From positions 1 through 24,287 of the forward strand of contig CAAGCR010000026.1 of assembly GCA_900768425.1 (NCBI GenBank): a stretch of DNA of 24,287 bases, given 5' to 3'. The notes under the pieces are model-generated. The model did no database searches, was not told the DNA's origin, and was given only the letters and a program-made list of their open reading frames with translations. A program made the position numbers and the translations under genes. The DNA comes from Clostridia bacterium (GTDB lineage Bacteria > Bacillota > Clostridia > Christensenellales > UBA1242). Below are positions 1-7,313 of this stretch, in pieces (the first letter of the stretch is position 1; the number at the start of each line of letters is the position of its first letter).

Positions 1-96
1 ACGTACTCACTAATGTTCGTAGTGCGAACTCTCTTGCGAAGCGATGCGTTGGAGAAATAAGTTAAAATTCTAGATTGCCCTAACGGATTTGAAATA

Positions 97-244
97 TTGC
101 AAGCAAATGGTTGCACTTCACCGCGAACAATTTATTGTTCGTTCACTGCGGACGATAAGTCCGTTCACTGCAAGCATTTTAATGCTTGTTCACTTATAAT
201 TATCTCGTTCACTGCAAACACGAAAATGTTTTGTTCACTATTAA
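97..244 (-). repeat. Tandem hairpin array, copy 1 (GTGAAC family)
   Basis: Read on the minus strand, the motif AGTGAAC occurs five times (plus-strand GTTCACT at 141, 163, 188, 207 and 233), with a degenerate sixth unit near 115. Spacings are 22, 25, 19 and 26 bases. Most units hold their own small palindrome, for example CAAGCATT/AATGCTTG, CGAACAAT/ATTGTTCG and CGGAC/GTCCG. The palindromes differ in sequence but sit in the same frame, roughly AGTGAA, then C-stem-loop-stem-G, then C. The array starts just beyond the vanW-type stop codon and in the same orientation, so it probably forms the 3' untranslated region of that mRNA. Two other copies lie near 1883 and 12044. The function is unknown. 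Confidence 0.8.
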
Positions 245-1762
245 CTAAGGATTATATTTCTCTCCATTGTTGCCGGTAATTTTGTTTGATACATTATCTT
301 TATTAACATTTGTGTCAGATTGTGGTGGTATAAACTTAACTTTGTTTTCTGGCAAGGTTACTCCATCGTAAACATCTTCTGTGCCTTCAATAATAATACC
401 TTCTTGTGGCGAGTATATTTCGTGGCGAATTAATGTTTCGCCTAAAAGTGTGCCATCGGCAGAATAGTGTTCCAAATACGCATTTGCTTCGTAACCTTCT
501 TGTGGATATTTTAATCTTAAATATTCACCTTTAAAAGTCACTTTGTTTGAATATTCACCAGTTGTGTCGGATATTATTCTATCACCGGGGTGTGGTATCG
601 CTTTTATAAATTCGCTACGCGTTTTGTAATATTCGCCATTAGGTAAACTTTCGCCATATATCTCGCAATACACATTTTTGCTATCGCCATATGTTCTAAA
701 ATATAGCGGTGAAGATGTGTTATTTTTAAATTTTAAATCGGATATTCCTTCACTAACCATAGCATCTAAGGCTAGTGGCACATAAGAAGCGGGCAGACTA
801 TGCTTGCTGACTTCCAAAATTTCTATGTTAGAAAGAAGAAGGGCATTATATAATGTTGTTGATGCTTGACAAACTCCGCCACCAGAACCTTGAACATATA
901 CACCGTTTAAAATAATGTTGGCGGGTTTGTAACCATTTTCTTTTGTTCTTGCTCCGGTAATTTCGTTAAATGAAACTTCTTGCTCGGGCATTATTATCTG
1001 CCCATTAAAAGCACCAAGTGCTGTGCGTACGTTGCTTTTTCGGTTTTCGGTCGATTTTGAATAATTGGTTGAAAACTTAGAACGCAAAATTGTTTTTTGC
1101 TTTAAATCTTCAATAGTCCCACTTGGCTTAATTTCATCATAAGGAATATATACAGTAATTTTTTTGCTGGTGGCAAAAGCATTGTCTATTAGTTCGTTTA
1201 ATTTTTCTCGATTTACAACAATTTCACTTTGCCCCGACTCGTATGTAAAAAGTTCCTTGCTACTTGGGTCAAACTTAACTTCCGGCTCTTTCAATTCTTG
1301 ATTGATACTGTTTGTTATATTGTTTAGTTTTTCATCAAAACCACCTAATATTTTCCTGTAAGATATGTTAATATTGTTGTCATTTTGCTTTAAATTTTTA
1401 AGTATAATTCGCCTTTCAAAAAAATTGGAAGAAGTAGCTGTGTTAAAAGTGTCAACCACAACATCATTAACATTAATAGGCATTTCAAAATCTTTGCCGG
1501 TATAATGCCAACTCCTCTCATTATATTTTAAAGTAACATCAATATCTTTAATATTGTTCATTAAACTTGCTTGCACAACATTTGCCGCATCAGTGGTTGT
1601 CAATTCGCCAACATTAACTCCGTTAATTTTTGTGCCTTTGTAAAATTTGTCGTTGGGATATAAATAACTGTTTAAAGCAAACGCACCAATGGCAAAAATG
1701 GCAATAAAAGAAAACACAATTAATGTAATATATACACCTTTGCCTGAACTTTTATTTTTCAT
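245..1762 (-). CDS. VanW family membrane-anchored protein
   Basis: The 505-residue product has a short basic N-terminus, one membrane segment (about residues 10-33) and a long extracytoplasmic part. Residues ~45-200 resemble the repeat domain often found before VanW or L,D-transpeptidase domains (peptidoglycan-binding type 4). The VanW domain spans about 235-380 and contains the hallmark GSGGGVCQASTTLYNA at 292-307. VanW was first seen in a vancomycin-resistance cluster, but its biochemical role is unknown; a cell-wall function is inferred. The start at 1762 is chosen because AAGGAG lies 6 bases upstream; an in-frame ATG ten codons earlier would bury that site. Nothing here suggests a resistance operon: no van ligase or regulator is near. 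Repeat arrays lie on both sides. Confidence 0.85.
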   Translation of the reverse strand: MKNKSSGKGVYITLIVFSFIAIFAIGAFALNSYLYPNDKFYKGTKINGVNVGELTTTDAANVVQASLMNNIKDIDVTLKYNERSWHYTGKDFEMPINVNDVVVDTFNTATSSNFFERRIILKNLKQNDNNINISYRKILGGFDEKLNNITNSINQELKEPEVKFDPSSKELFTYESGQSEIVVNREKLNELIDNAFATSKKITVYIPYDEIKPSGTIEDLKQKTILRSKFSTNYSKSTENRKSNVRTALGAFNGQIIMPEQEVSFNEITGARTKENGYKPANIILNGVYVQGSGGGVCQASTTLYNALLLSNIEILEVSKHSLPASYVPLALDAMVSEGISDLKFKNNTSSPLYFRTYGDSKNVYCEIYGESLPNGEYYKTRSEFIKAIPHPGDRIISDTTGEYSNKVTFKGEYLRLKYPQEGYEANAYLEHYSADGTLLGETLIRHEIYSPQEGIIIEGTEDVYDGVTLPENKVKFIPPQSDTNVNKDNVSNKITGNNGEKYNP

Positions 1763-1823
1763 ATATTTCTCCTTTTTAAAACTATTTTGCACAAAATTAC
1801 AAAATATATTCCTGTAACTAATG

Positions 1824-1870
1824 TTGCTAACACAACAAATGATAAATGAAAACTGATGATTGATGAATTA
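1824..1870 (+). repeat. Interspersed repeat TTGCTAACRC / ACTGATGA, copy 1
   Basis: The segment begins TTGCTAACACAACAAATGA and ends with ACTGATGATTGATGAATTA. The same two blocks recur at 12153-12192 and 18829-18872, and the first block recurs inverted at 12200-12217. Here it directly precedes a GTGAAC hairpin array, as the second block does near 12010, so the two repeat types may be parts of one larger element. Confidence 0.7.
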
Positions 1871-1882
1871 AGGATAATAAAA

Positions 1883-1987
1883 AGTGAACAAAACACAAAA
1901 GTGTTTTGCAGTGAACGGGCAAAGCCCGCTGTGAACAAATTGCAAGCAATTTGCGGTGAATGCAAGCAGTTGCTTGCGGTTATTGTT
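1883..1987 (+). repeat. Tandem hairpin array, copy 2 (GTGAAC family)
   Basis: Four units start at about 1883, 1910, 1930 and 1955 (AGTGAAC, AGTGAAC, TGTGAAC, GGTGAA). Their inner palindromes are CAAAACAC/GTGTTTTG, CGGGC/GCCCG, CAAATTGC/GCAATTTG and GCAAGCA/TGCTTGC. The array ends in GGTTATTGTTTA, the same tail as the copy near 12140. It lies upstream of the vanW-type gene and on the opposite strand to it. Short ORFs on the minus strand here are only translations of the repeat. Confidence 0.8.
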
Positions 1988-2062
1988 TAATTTTTAATAT
2001 ATTTAGTTTGAATTACACAAACTTTTGCATTATCTCTATACTTTTGACAATCACAGGCTTTT

Positions 2063-2131
2063 GCTCCCTGTCAGGGGAGCTGTCTTTCAAAATTTGTTTG
2101 AAATTTTGAAAGACTGAGGGGTTTCCCTGCC
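2063..2131 (+). repeat. Two-hairpin interspersed repeat, copy a
   Basis: The first hairpin is GCTCCC-tgtca-GGGGAGC (2063-2080). Then come TGTC, a second hairpin with an 11-base stem TTTCAAAATTT/AAATTTTGAAA (2085-2111), and the conserved tail GACTGAGGGGTTT. Copies at 18958 and 24125 share the tail and first hairpin, but the stem of the second hairpin is different in each. The similarity to the copy at 18958 extends about 45 bases upstream (ACAAACTTTT ... AACCACA/AATCACA). Confidence 0.75.
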
Positions 2132-2242
2132 TATAAAAAAAATAAAGCTTAGTCATAATCACAATAAATATTTTTTTACAAAAATGATATATTTTGTATG
2201 TAATTTTGTAAAAAAATAAAATATTAAAAATTTTTGAAAGGG

Positions 2243-2287
2243 TGCAGGGGAAAACTTTTTGATAAAAAGTTTTCCCCTGCATTTTTT
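2243..2287 (+). terminator. Strong intrinsic terminator-like hairpin
   Basis: An 18-base-pair perfect stem (2243-2260 with 2264-2281, 3-base loop) is followed by six T. It insulates the promoter of the surface protein gene from upstream transcription. No plus-strand gene ends here, so it is either a leftover terminator or another interspersed repeat. An A-run also precedes the stem, so it could work in both directions. Confidence 0.7.
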
Positions 2288-2356
2288 ATAAAAAAACAAA
2301 AAACAAAAGACAAAACCAAAAAATTTTCACAAAATTAAAAAAATGTTAAAAAACAT

Positions 2357-2385
2357 TTGACAACGCGGGGGGGGGGATATATAAT
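2357..2385 (+). promoter_or_regulatory. Promoter with G10 tract in spacer (candidate phase-variable)
   Basis: TTGACA (2357-2362) and TATAAT (2380-2385) are separated by exactly 17 bases, and ten of these are an unbroken run of G (2367-2376). The start site should lie near 2392, leaving a leader of about 90 bases. Both hexamers are perfect, so gain or loss of a single G would move the spacer away from its optimum. This is the architecture of slipped-strand phase-variable promoters known in other bacteria. Confidence 0.85.
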
Positions 2386-2484
2386 GGTTTTAAAGAGTAA
2401 AAATATATAAACAATTTGATTTTGCGAATAAATGCAAAGTAAATACTTAAACTATTTTTACTAAAAAAAATAAAAGGAGAAAGT

Positions 2485-3966
2485 ATGAAAAAACAAAAAA
2501 TAGGATTTATACTTAATATTGCAACAATATGTTTGGCACTTGTTGCTATAGTGGTAGGAGTGTATTCTCTAAACCAAGCGAAACTTAATATAAATGGTTC
2601 ATTAGGTTTTGTGTCACATGGTGTAAAAGCAAATATTGTTACATCAATAACAGGTTCAGTTACTGAAGCCAATGCTACCTATTCAAAAACAGATGTCTTT
2701 AAACCAAGTGGTGATGCTGGAATCACCTTAAATGGGGACACGCAAAATATATCTTTTACAAGATATTTTTCAGATAACGGCACTGTAAATAATAAGCCCG
2801 CACCAATAAAAGTATCATTTGCCATAACTAACCAATCCGATTTTGATATTAAGGTTGATGTAAGTACTCCAACATTACCAACTGGTGTGACAATGACAAC
2901 CGATAAAAGTTCAATTAAAATAGCACAAAATGCAAGTGGCAATATAACCGCAACTTTCTATTTAGATTCATCAAGTACCGGTCTTGAAACTACACCTATA
3001 ACTGGTTTAACCTTAGAATTATCTAAATTTGAATTCAAAAAGTCAGATATAACAGTAAAATATACTGATTCCGCATTAACAACAGGTGCCGGCTTGTTAT
3101 CAAACTATTATATTAAATATGGTACAGGAAAAGTTGGAAGTACTACCTATGATATAAATTGGTTTATAATAGGTTCTTATGGAACAGATGGTCAAATTAA
3201 AACATTAACACCAGCGACTGACTTTACAAAAACATTATCGACAACAGTAACAACAGGGAAAATCTTAAAAGATAATGTAACCTATGCTTTTATGTCCGAC
3301 TACATTCTGACTAGTGGTGGTGGAACAACCAATGAAACAAAACATGTTCCATTTAATAATAATATGTTTAAAAACACAGCAGATAATGAGTATTATAGCA
3401 ATGAATACACAAGTGTAAAAGCGAATGACTACTCAATAAGTACAGTAAGGGCATATTTGAATGGTAGAACAGTAAATACCGCAACCGATACAAGCACATC
3501 AAATATATGGAAACCAAACACTGCAACTGACAAAGCAACAAACTTAAACTTTTTCACTCAAAACACATTAAAAGGTAACAACGAAACAAACGACATATAT
3601 ACATTAATACAATCAAGGACATTAGGTGATTTGTATAAAAAAATGTCAGACGCTTCAACAGATACAACACTACCAACAGCAGTAGAAGGAATCTCTGGAA
3701 CAGATGCAGATGCATTTTGGCTATTATCATACAGTGAAGCGAGCCGCTTATGGGATTCTAATGCTAATCGTAAAGGTATGATAGTTTTGCCTAAAACAGA
3801 TGACACATCATCTTACACTACATCTCCTAATTCTTGGGGAACTCGCTCGCCAGCTTCGAATAATTCTGATATTTTTGGAGCTGTTGAAGATTCGGGCTAT
3901 GTCCTAGGCGATAGTTCAAGTGTGTATGGGGCTTGGTGTCCAGTTCGCCCAGCATTCTTAATCTAA
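2485..3966 (+). CDS. Surface or secreted protein with DUF6273-like C-terminal domain
   Basis: The 493-residue product has a lysine-rich start and one hydrophobic segment (about 7-28), which acts as a signal anchor or signal peptide. Residues ~35-190 are Thr/Ser/Asn-rich and beta-like. From about 206 to the end there is a module opening with YDINWFIIG and a tract with SDYIL and STVRAYLNG, and closing with AFWLLSYSEASRLW, WGTRSP and VRPAFLI. This is the layout of DUF6273-type domains, which resemble C-type-lectin/FGE folds; that assignment is from memory of the family and not proven. AAGGAG lies 6-7 bases before the ATG. The gene has its own promoter with a G10 spacer and its own terminator. 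The last ~240 bases switch from A-ending to T-ending codons (tct, gct, act), unlike the rest of the gene. The ligand is unknown. Confidence 0.75.
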   Translation: MKKQKIGFILNIATICLALVAIVVGVYSLNQAKLNINGSLGFVSHGVKANIVTSITGSVTEANATYSKTDVFKPSGDAGITLNGDTQNISFTRYFSDNGTVNNKPAPIKVSFAITNQSDFDIKVDVSTPTLPTGVTMTTDKSSIKIAQNASGNITATFYLDSSSTGLETTPITGLTLELSKFEFKKSDITVKYTDSALTTGAGLLSNYYIKYGTGKVGSTTYDINWFIIGSYGTDGQIKTLTPATDFTKTLSTTVTTGKILKDNVTYAFMSDYILTSGGGTTNETKHVPFNNNMFKNTADNEYYSNEYTSVKANDYSISTVRAYLNGRTVNTATDTSTSNIWKPNTATDKATNLNFFTQNTLKGNNETNDIYTLIQSRTLGDLYKKMSDASTDTTLPTAVEGISGTDADAFWLLSYSEASRLWDSNANRKGMIVLPKTDDTSSYTTSPNSWGTRSPASNNSDIFGAVEDSGYVLGDSSSVYGAWCPVRPAFLI

Positions 3967-4008
3967 CTGAGTAATTTGGTATATAGAAAGATTACAAAAA
4001 GAACTGAT

Positions 4009-4066
4009 AAAAACTAGCAAATAATTGACTATATTGTTCGAATAGTTAATTTTGCTAGTTTTTTTT
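4009..4066 (+). terminator. Intrinsic terminator of the surface protein gene
   Basis: AAAACTAGCAAA pairs with TTTTGCTAGTTTT, with further pairing inside (AATTGACTAT with ATAGTTAATT, small bulges), followed by a run of eight or more T. It lies about 40 bases after the stop codon. Confidence 0.85.
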
Positions 4067-4131
4067 GTGGTAAAAAATGTTTAATGCTTAAAATATAATT
4101 CCAAAAAATTAATGCCTTTTTATGAATTTTA

Positions 4132-4140
4132 TGTTACAAT
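4132..4140 (+). promoter_or_regulatory. Extended -10 promoter for the patatin gene
   Basis: TGTTACAAT fits an extended -10 (TGnTAnAAT). No good -35 is visible 17 bases upstream. It lies 30 bases before the ATG at 4170. Confidence 0.45.
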
Positions 4141-4169
4141 ATGCGTAAACATATTTAAAAGGGTATTTT

Positions 4170-5054
4170 ATGTTCGGTAAGGTTAAAAAGAGAATTTTTG
4201 CTTCAAATATGCTTTTTAAAGGAAAAAATAAAAAGGTTAAAATTGGTTTGGCACTCGGCGGTGGCGGTGCTAGGGGTTTTGCACATCTTGGAGCAATTAA
4301 GGCTTTTGAAGAGTACGGTTTAAAATTCGATTACATTTGTGGCACAAGTGCGGGCAGTATTGTCGGTGCATTTTATGCTGCGGGCTATAACTATTCACAG
4401 ATGTTCAAAGTTGCATCTAAAATGGATGTAAAGGACATTCGCACATCAAAAATTGTTTTTGTTCCATCTAAATCTGATGGCATTGAAAAGGTGTTAAAAG
4501 ATGAATTAGGTGATATTAATATAGAAGACTTGCCAATTCCTTTTTCCGCCGTTGCGGTTGATATAATTTCTATGGAAGAATGCGTAATAACCAAAGGCAA
4601 CCTAGCAAAAGCTTGTGCGGGTTCTTGTGCAGTGCCGGGAATTTTTCAACCCGTTGTTTTTGGAGATAGACATCTTTGTGATGGTGGCTTGCAAAACACA
4701 ATTCCCGCAGATGTACCAAAACTTATGGGGTGCGACTATGTTGTAGCCATAGATGTCAATAAATCACGAAACTACGGAACAGAAAGCACAAAACTTTTAG
4801 ATGTTTTAAGTTGCACGGTGCGAATTTTAATGAAGGGTAATGTTGTTAAAGGTTATCTTTATGGTGACATTATGATAAAACCCGAAACAAAGCGATTCAA
4901 AAGCACAAAAAAAGAAGGCTACCTAGATATGATAGAAGAAGGCTACAAAGCCACAATAGATGCTATCCCAGAAATTATGAAACTATTTAAACAAAAGCCA
5001 ATAAAACTAAAAACCAAAGTTAAATACCTAAATGAAGATAGAGTAGTGATTTGA
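4170..5054 (+). CDS. Patatin-like phospholipase / esterase (RssA-type)
   Basis: The 294-residue product is a patatin-family lipid acyl hydrolase. The sequence shows the oxyanion-hole loop GGGGARG (30-36), the nucleophile elbow GTSAG with Ser60, and the catalytic Asp171 in DGG, which together make the Ser-Asp dyad. The core runs from about 23 to 190; the C-terminal ~70 residues are lysine-rich. There is no signal peptide, so it probably acts in the cytoplasm or on the inner face of the membrane. The length is normal for bacterial stand-alone patatins. The AAAAGGG ribosome site is weak. It stands alone between a terminator and an accessory stretch. The substrate cannot be read from the sequence. 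Confidence 0.9.
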   Translation: MFGKVKKRIFASNMLFKGKNKKVKIGLALGGGGARGFAHLGAIKAFEEYGLKFDYICGTSAGSIVGAFYAAGYNYSQMFKVASKMDVKDIRTSKIVFVPSKSDGIEKVLKDELGDINIEDLPIPFSAVAVDIISMEECVITKGNLAKACAGSCAVPGIFQPVVFGDRHLCDGGLQNTIPADVPKLMGCDYVVAIDVNKSRNYGTESTKLLDVLSCTVRILMKGNVVKGYLYGDIMIKPETKRFKSTKKEGYLDMIEEGYKATIDAIPEIMKLFKQKPIKLKTKVKYLNEDRVVI

Positions 5055-5194
5055 TAAATTATTGTTAAACTATAATAGTGAACAAACATTAAATTGCGGT
5101 ATTATTACCAGTAAATGAAAAACAAACCGATTATAATCTTTGAGTTATCAATAACTTTTACTCTCTTATTTACAAACTTTTTTAATTTTGGGTA

Positions 5195-5223
5195 TTGACT
5201 AGTACTCTTTTTGGTGATAAAAT
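5195..5223 (+). promoter_or_regulatory. Promoter of the gene at 5255
   Basis: TTGACT (5195-5200) and TAAAAT (5218-5223) are 17 bases apart. The in-frame upstream TTG at 5195 falls inside the -35 box, which supports 5255 as the true start. Confidence 0.75.
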
Positions 5224-5254
5224 AAAATTATTATTAGAAAAAGAGGTGTTAAAT

Positions 5255-5572
5255 ATGGCAGATATACATAAAATTGGTTATGAAAAATATTGTTTACATC
5301 TAGATAGAATATCTCGTTTGGTTAAAGAAAAAATAATTGTAACTGATAAAACTTTTGTTGAATTAGCAGCAAAGGCTAATGGTTATACTAATGAAATTGA
5401 GAGAGATGTTACAAGAGAATATTGTCTACTTGGCAGAAAATTACTTTATGTAATGAACGAAACTGGCTTAGCAGAAAATGATATGAAAGCAATTATGGAT
5501 AGTAAAGATTTCTTATACAGAACTTTCTTTAAACCAGATTATGAACCATTAATTGATGAATTTGAAAAATAA
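5255..5572 (+). CDS. Small hypothetical protein
   Basis: The 105-residue soluble protein begins MADIHKIGYEKYC. It is mostly helical by composition and has no signal peptide, membrane segment or motif that I recognise. The start is set by GAGGTG, 6 bases upstream of the ATG, and by the promoter that ends only 31 bases earlier. An intrinsic terminator follows directly, so this is a one-gene transcription unit. Its neighbours at 5699 and 6165 are also small unrecognised genes, each with its own signals, so the 5.1-7.2 kb stretch looks like an accessory patch. No function is proposed. Confidence 0.7.
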   Translation: MADIHKIGYEKYCLHLDRISRLVKEKIIVTDKTFVELAAKANGYTNEIERDVTREYCLLGRKLLYVMNETGLAENDMKAIMDSKDFLYRTFFKPDYEPLIDEFEK

Positions 5573-5581
5573 TCAAACAAG

Positions 5582-5614
5582 AAAAGATTTGCATTTTATG
5601 TAAATCTTTTTTTT
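5582..5614 (+). terminator. Intrinsic terminator
   Basis: AAAAGATTT pairs with AAATCTTTT around a short loop, followed by a T run. It lies 10 bases after the stop of the gene at 5255. Confidence 0.8.
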
Positions 5615-5641
5615 ACAATAATAAACATAAACATATATATA

Positions 5642-5670
5642 TTAACAAGTTTATAATAAATATGTAATAA
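5642..5670 (+). promoter_or_regulatory. Weak promoter for the gene at 5699
   Basis: TTAACA (5642-5647) and TAATAA (5665-5670) are 17 bases apart. A TATAAT at 5671-5676 is a better -10 but lacks a matching -35. Confidence 0.4.
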
Positions 5671-5698
5671 TATAATCAAGAATTAGGGAGGTTTTAAT

Positions 5699-5947
5699 AT
5701 GGGAATTTTTGATAGTTTTAGAGAAAAAAGAAAAGAAAAAAAAGAATTGCGAGAATATCAACAACAATTCAATGCAGATAAGCAAACCATGATTGAAAAA
5801 TATCAAGAATATGAAAAACAAGGCTTTTATGTTGATAGACAAGACAATGATACTAAAACCGCCACATTAATTAAAGATGGCACGTTAATTGTTTGTGATG
5901 TACGAAAAACATTAAACGTAAATCAAGAAGAAAGAATATCTGACTAA
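5699..5947 (+). CDS. Small charged hypothetical protein
   Basis: The 82-residue product has a very basic, coiled-coil-like first half (about residues 6-40, rich in Lys, Glu, Arg, Gln) and a short second half that may form beta strands (TATLIKDGTLIVCDV). AGGGAGG lies 7 bases upstream of the ATG. There is no membrane segment. A terminator follows 27 bases after the stop. I do not recognise a family. It could be a cytosolic accessory protein, but nothing in the context assigns a role. Confidence 0.65.
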   Translation: MGIFDSFREKRKEKKELREYQQQFNADKQTMIEKYQEYEKQGFYVDRQDNDTKTATLIKDGTLIVCDVRKTLNVNQEERISD

Positions 5948-5973
5948 AAATTTGCTTAACAAAAAATGAAATT

Positions 5974-6014
5974 AAATATCTCCTATGTGATATATTTACA
6001 ACGAGATATTTTTT
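5974..6014 (+). terminator. Intrinsic terminator
   Basis: AAATATCTC pairs with GAGATATTT around a 20-base loop, followed by a T-rich tract. It ends the unit at 5699-5947. Confidence 0.65.
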
Positions 6015-6112
6015 ATTTTGCTAATATTTCAATTTGATTAAAATTAGAGTTTAAATAAATTATTTTTATCTTTAATTTTTGAATGTCGTATTAGTAAAAT
6101 ATTTATTCAATA

Positions 6113-6141
6113 TTGACAATATTGGGCATTAGTGGTAAATT
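6113..6141 (+). promoter_or_regulatory. Promoter of the gene at 6165
   Basis: TTGACA (6113-6118) and TAAATT (6136-6141) are 17 bases apart. The box is preceded and overlapped by CAATATT repeats (CAATATTGACAATATTG at 6109-6125), which might be an operator. Confidence 0.75.
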
Positions 6142-6164
6142 ATTTATATATAAAAGGTGATTTT

Positions 6165-7208
6165 ATGCAAGTTTATCGTGAATTTACACAAGAGTGGGAT
6201 AACCACATTTCTGAGTTTAATAAATTACAAGAAAATAATGTTCTATATGATTTTTTTGACTATTGCGACAATTTATATACTGACCTAAAAACAATAAAAG
6301 AAAATTATGAGAGCAGTTTTAATTCTTTAAGCAAAAAGACTATTGATAAATATATAGTCGATTTTGAAAAATTGTACTCCGCTTTTAAAAAGGTTTGCTT
6401 TAAATCTGATGAGTACAAAAATACATATTCTGCAATTTTACTGCAAGAAAAATTACCAGATGCCGTTGTAACCACTAACGGAAATCATCAAAGAATAAAT
6501 GATAAGTATTTCAAAAAGTTAAAAGCCTTGGCAGATGAAATTTTTAAATGTGAGGCTGAGTGCGTAGAAGCAGTAGAGCAAATTTGGATGGAGACATTGA
6601 CTTCTTGCAAAGAGCATAATTACGATAACTATTCGTACCTTGCCCATGTATCAATAAATCAATGGCGTAAACAAGCATTAACCGATGAGTTTAAAGAATA
6701 TTGTGATAATTTGACCTGCTATTCAACATCTTATATTAATAATGATAAAACTAAATTTTTCTTAGAACGCCAATATAAAGCCGCAGGTATGGTTGGATAT
6801 TTGGTTAAATTTGATAAAGGTGCATTTATTGCAGGCGGAAATAACGACATCTTTGCCACTGAATACATAAATGGTAAATGCGAATTTGTTGAGAAATACA
6901 ACTATTCACCAGTAAAACGCTTATATGTTAAAGGAAACAATGTTGTATATGGCAATGGTACAAGAATTTGTACACCAAAATCTGCAATAACTTCTGCTGT
7001 TGGCACTCCTAATGAAATCTTGCTAGATAAAGACCACATTCACTTAGAAAGAGCTTTTTATGTTAGACCATATTGGGATCAATATAAGGAAGAAATACTA
7101 AACAGGGCCAATGAAATGGCAAAAAATACACCAAACGAAGACCCTTTACAACTTTGTAGTTTTAATAAATTAAAACAAGTAGATTATGACCTATTTTGCG
7201 AAATGTAG
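6165..7208 (+). CDS. Hypothetical protein, 347 residues
   Basis: The product starts MQVYREFTQEW. The first ~180 residues are helical and charged, with several cysteines. The C-terminal ~150 residues look alpha/beta, with stretches such as AAGMVGYLVKFDKGAFIAGG and a late TPNEILLDKDHIHLERAFYV. No signal peptide or membrane segment is visible. The start at 6165 has AAAAGGTGA 5 bases upstream; the in-frame GTG at 6132 lies inside the promoter and is rejected. The stop codon is the first base group of a long inverted repeat (7207-7305). I do not recognise the family. The tail has a faint look of ADP-ribosyltransferase-type toxins, but no R-S-E catalytic set can be confirmed, so I make no call. Confidence 0.7.
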   Translation: MQVYREFTQEWDNHISEFNKLQENNVLYDFFDYCDNLYTDLKTIKENYESSFNSLSKKTIDKYIVDFEKLYSAFKKVCFKSDEYKNTYSAILLQEKLPDAVVTTNGNHQRINDKYFKKLKALADEIFKCEAECVEAVEQIWMETLTSCKEHNYDNYSYLAHVSINQWRKQALTDEFKEYCDNLTCYSTSYINNDKTKFFLERQYKAAGMVGYLVKFDKGAFIAGGNNDIFATEYINGKCEFVEKYNYSPVKRLYVKGNNVVYGNGTRICTPKSAITSAVGTPNEILLDKDHIHLERAFYVRPYWDQYKEEILNRANEMAKNTPNEDPLQLCSFNKLKQVDYDLFCEM

Positions 7209-7305
7209 AGAGTTATTTCGTTTGGGTTCACTTAGGTTTCAGGAGTGCTTACCTAACGACAAGCACTCCTTGCAAAAGTCGTTCACCCAAACGAAATAAC
7301 TCTCT
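7207..7305 (+). repeat. Large inverted repeat with nested hairpin
   Basis: A perfect 21-base inverted repeat (7207-7227 and 7285-7305) encloses a second perfect 10-base hairpin, AGGAGTGCTT/AAGCACTCCT (7241-7250, 7261-7270). The outer arm begins in the stop codon of the upstream gene. No T run follows, so it is not a standard terminator. The inner hairpin matches in position, but not in sequence, the hairpin at 7435-7466. Confidence 0.8.
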
Positions 7306-7313
7306 AAAAGAAT

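Noticed and set aside
97..279. Plus-strand 60-codon ORF
   Set aside because: It is a readthrough of the GTTCACT array and overlaps the vanW-type gene end.
245..1762. Vancomycin resistance determinant
   Set aside because: VanW-domain proteins are widespread without resistance, and there are no vanH, vanA, vanX, vanR or vanS genes here.
97..1987. GTGAAC arrays as CRISPR arrays
   Set aside because: Units are only 19-27 bases, the constant part is about 7 bases, and the variable parts are palindromes, not unique spacers. No cas genes are present.
1759..2282. Minus-strand ORFs between the vanW-type gene and the surface protein gene
   Set aside because: They translate through the hairpin array, the two-hairpin repeat and the terminator, with unlikely protein composition.
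2485..3966. A diversity-generating retroelement acting on the surface protein
   Set aside because: No reverse transcriptase or template repeat is visible in the window; only a composition shift is seen, reported separately as a weak lead.
6165..7208. ADP-ribosyltransferase toxin domain at the C-terminus of the 347-residue protein
   Set aside because: Only a vague resemblance in TPNEILLDKDHI; no clear catalytic Arg, STS and ExE set.
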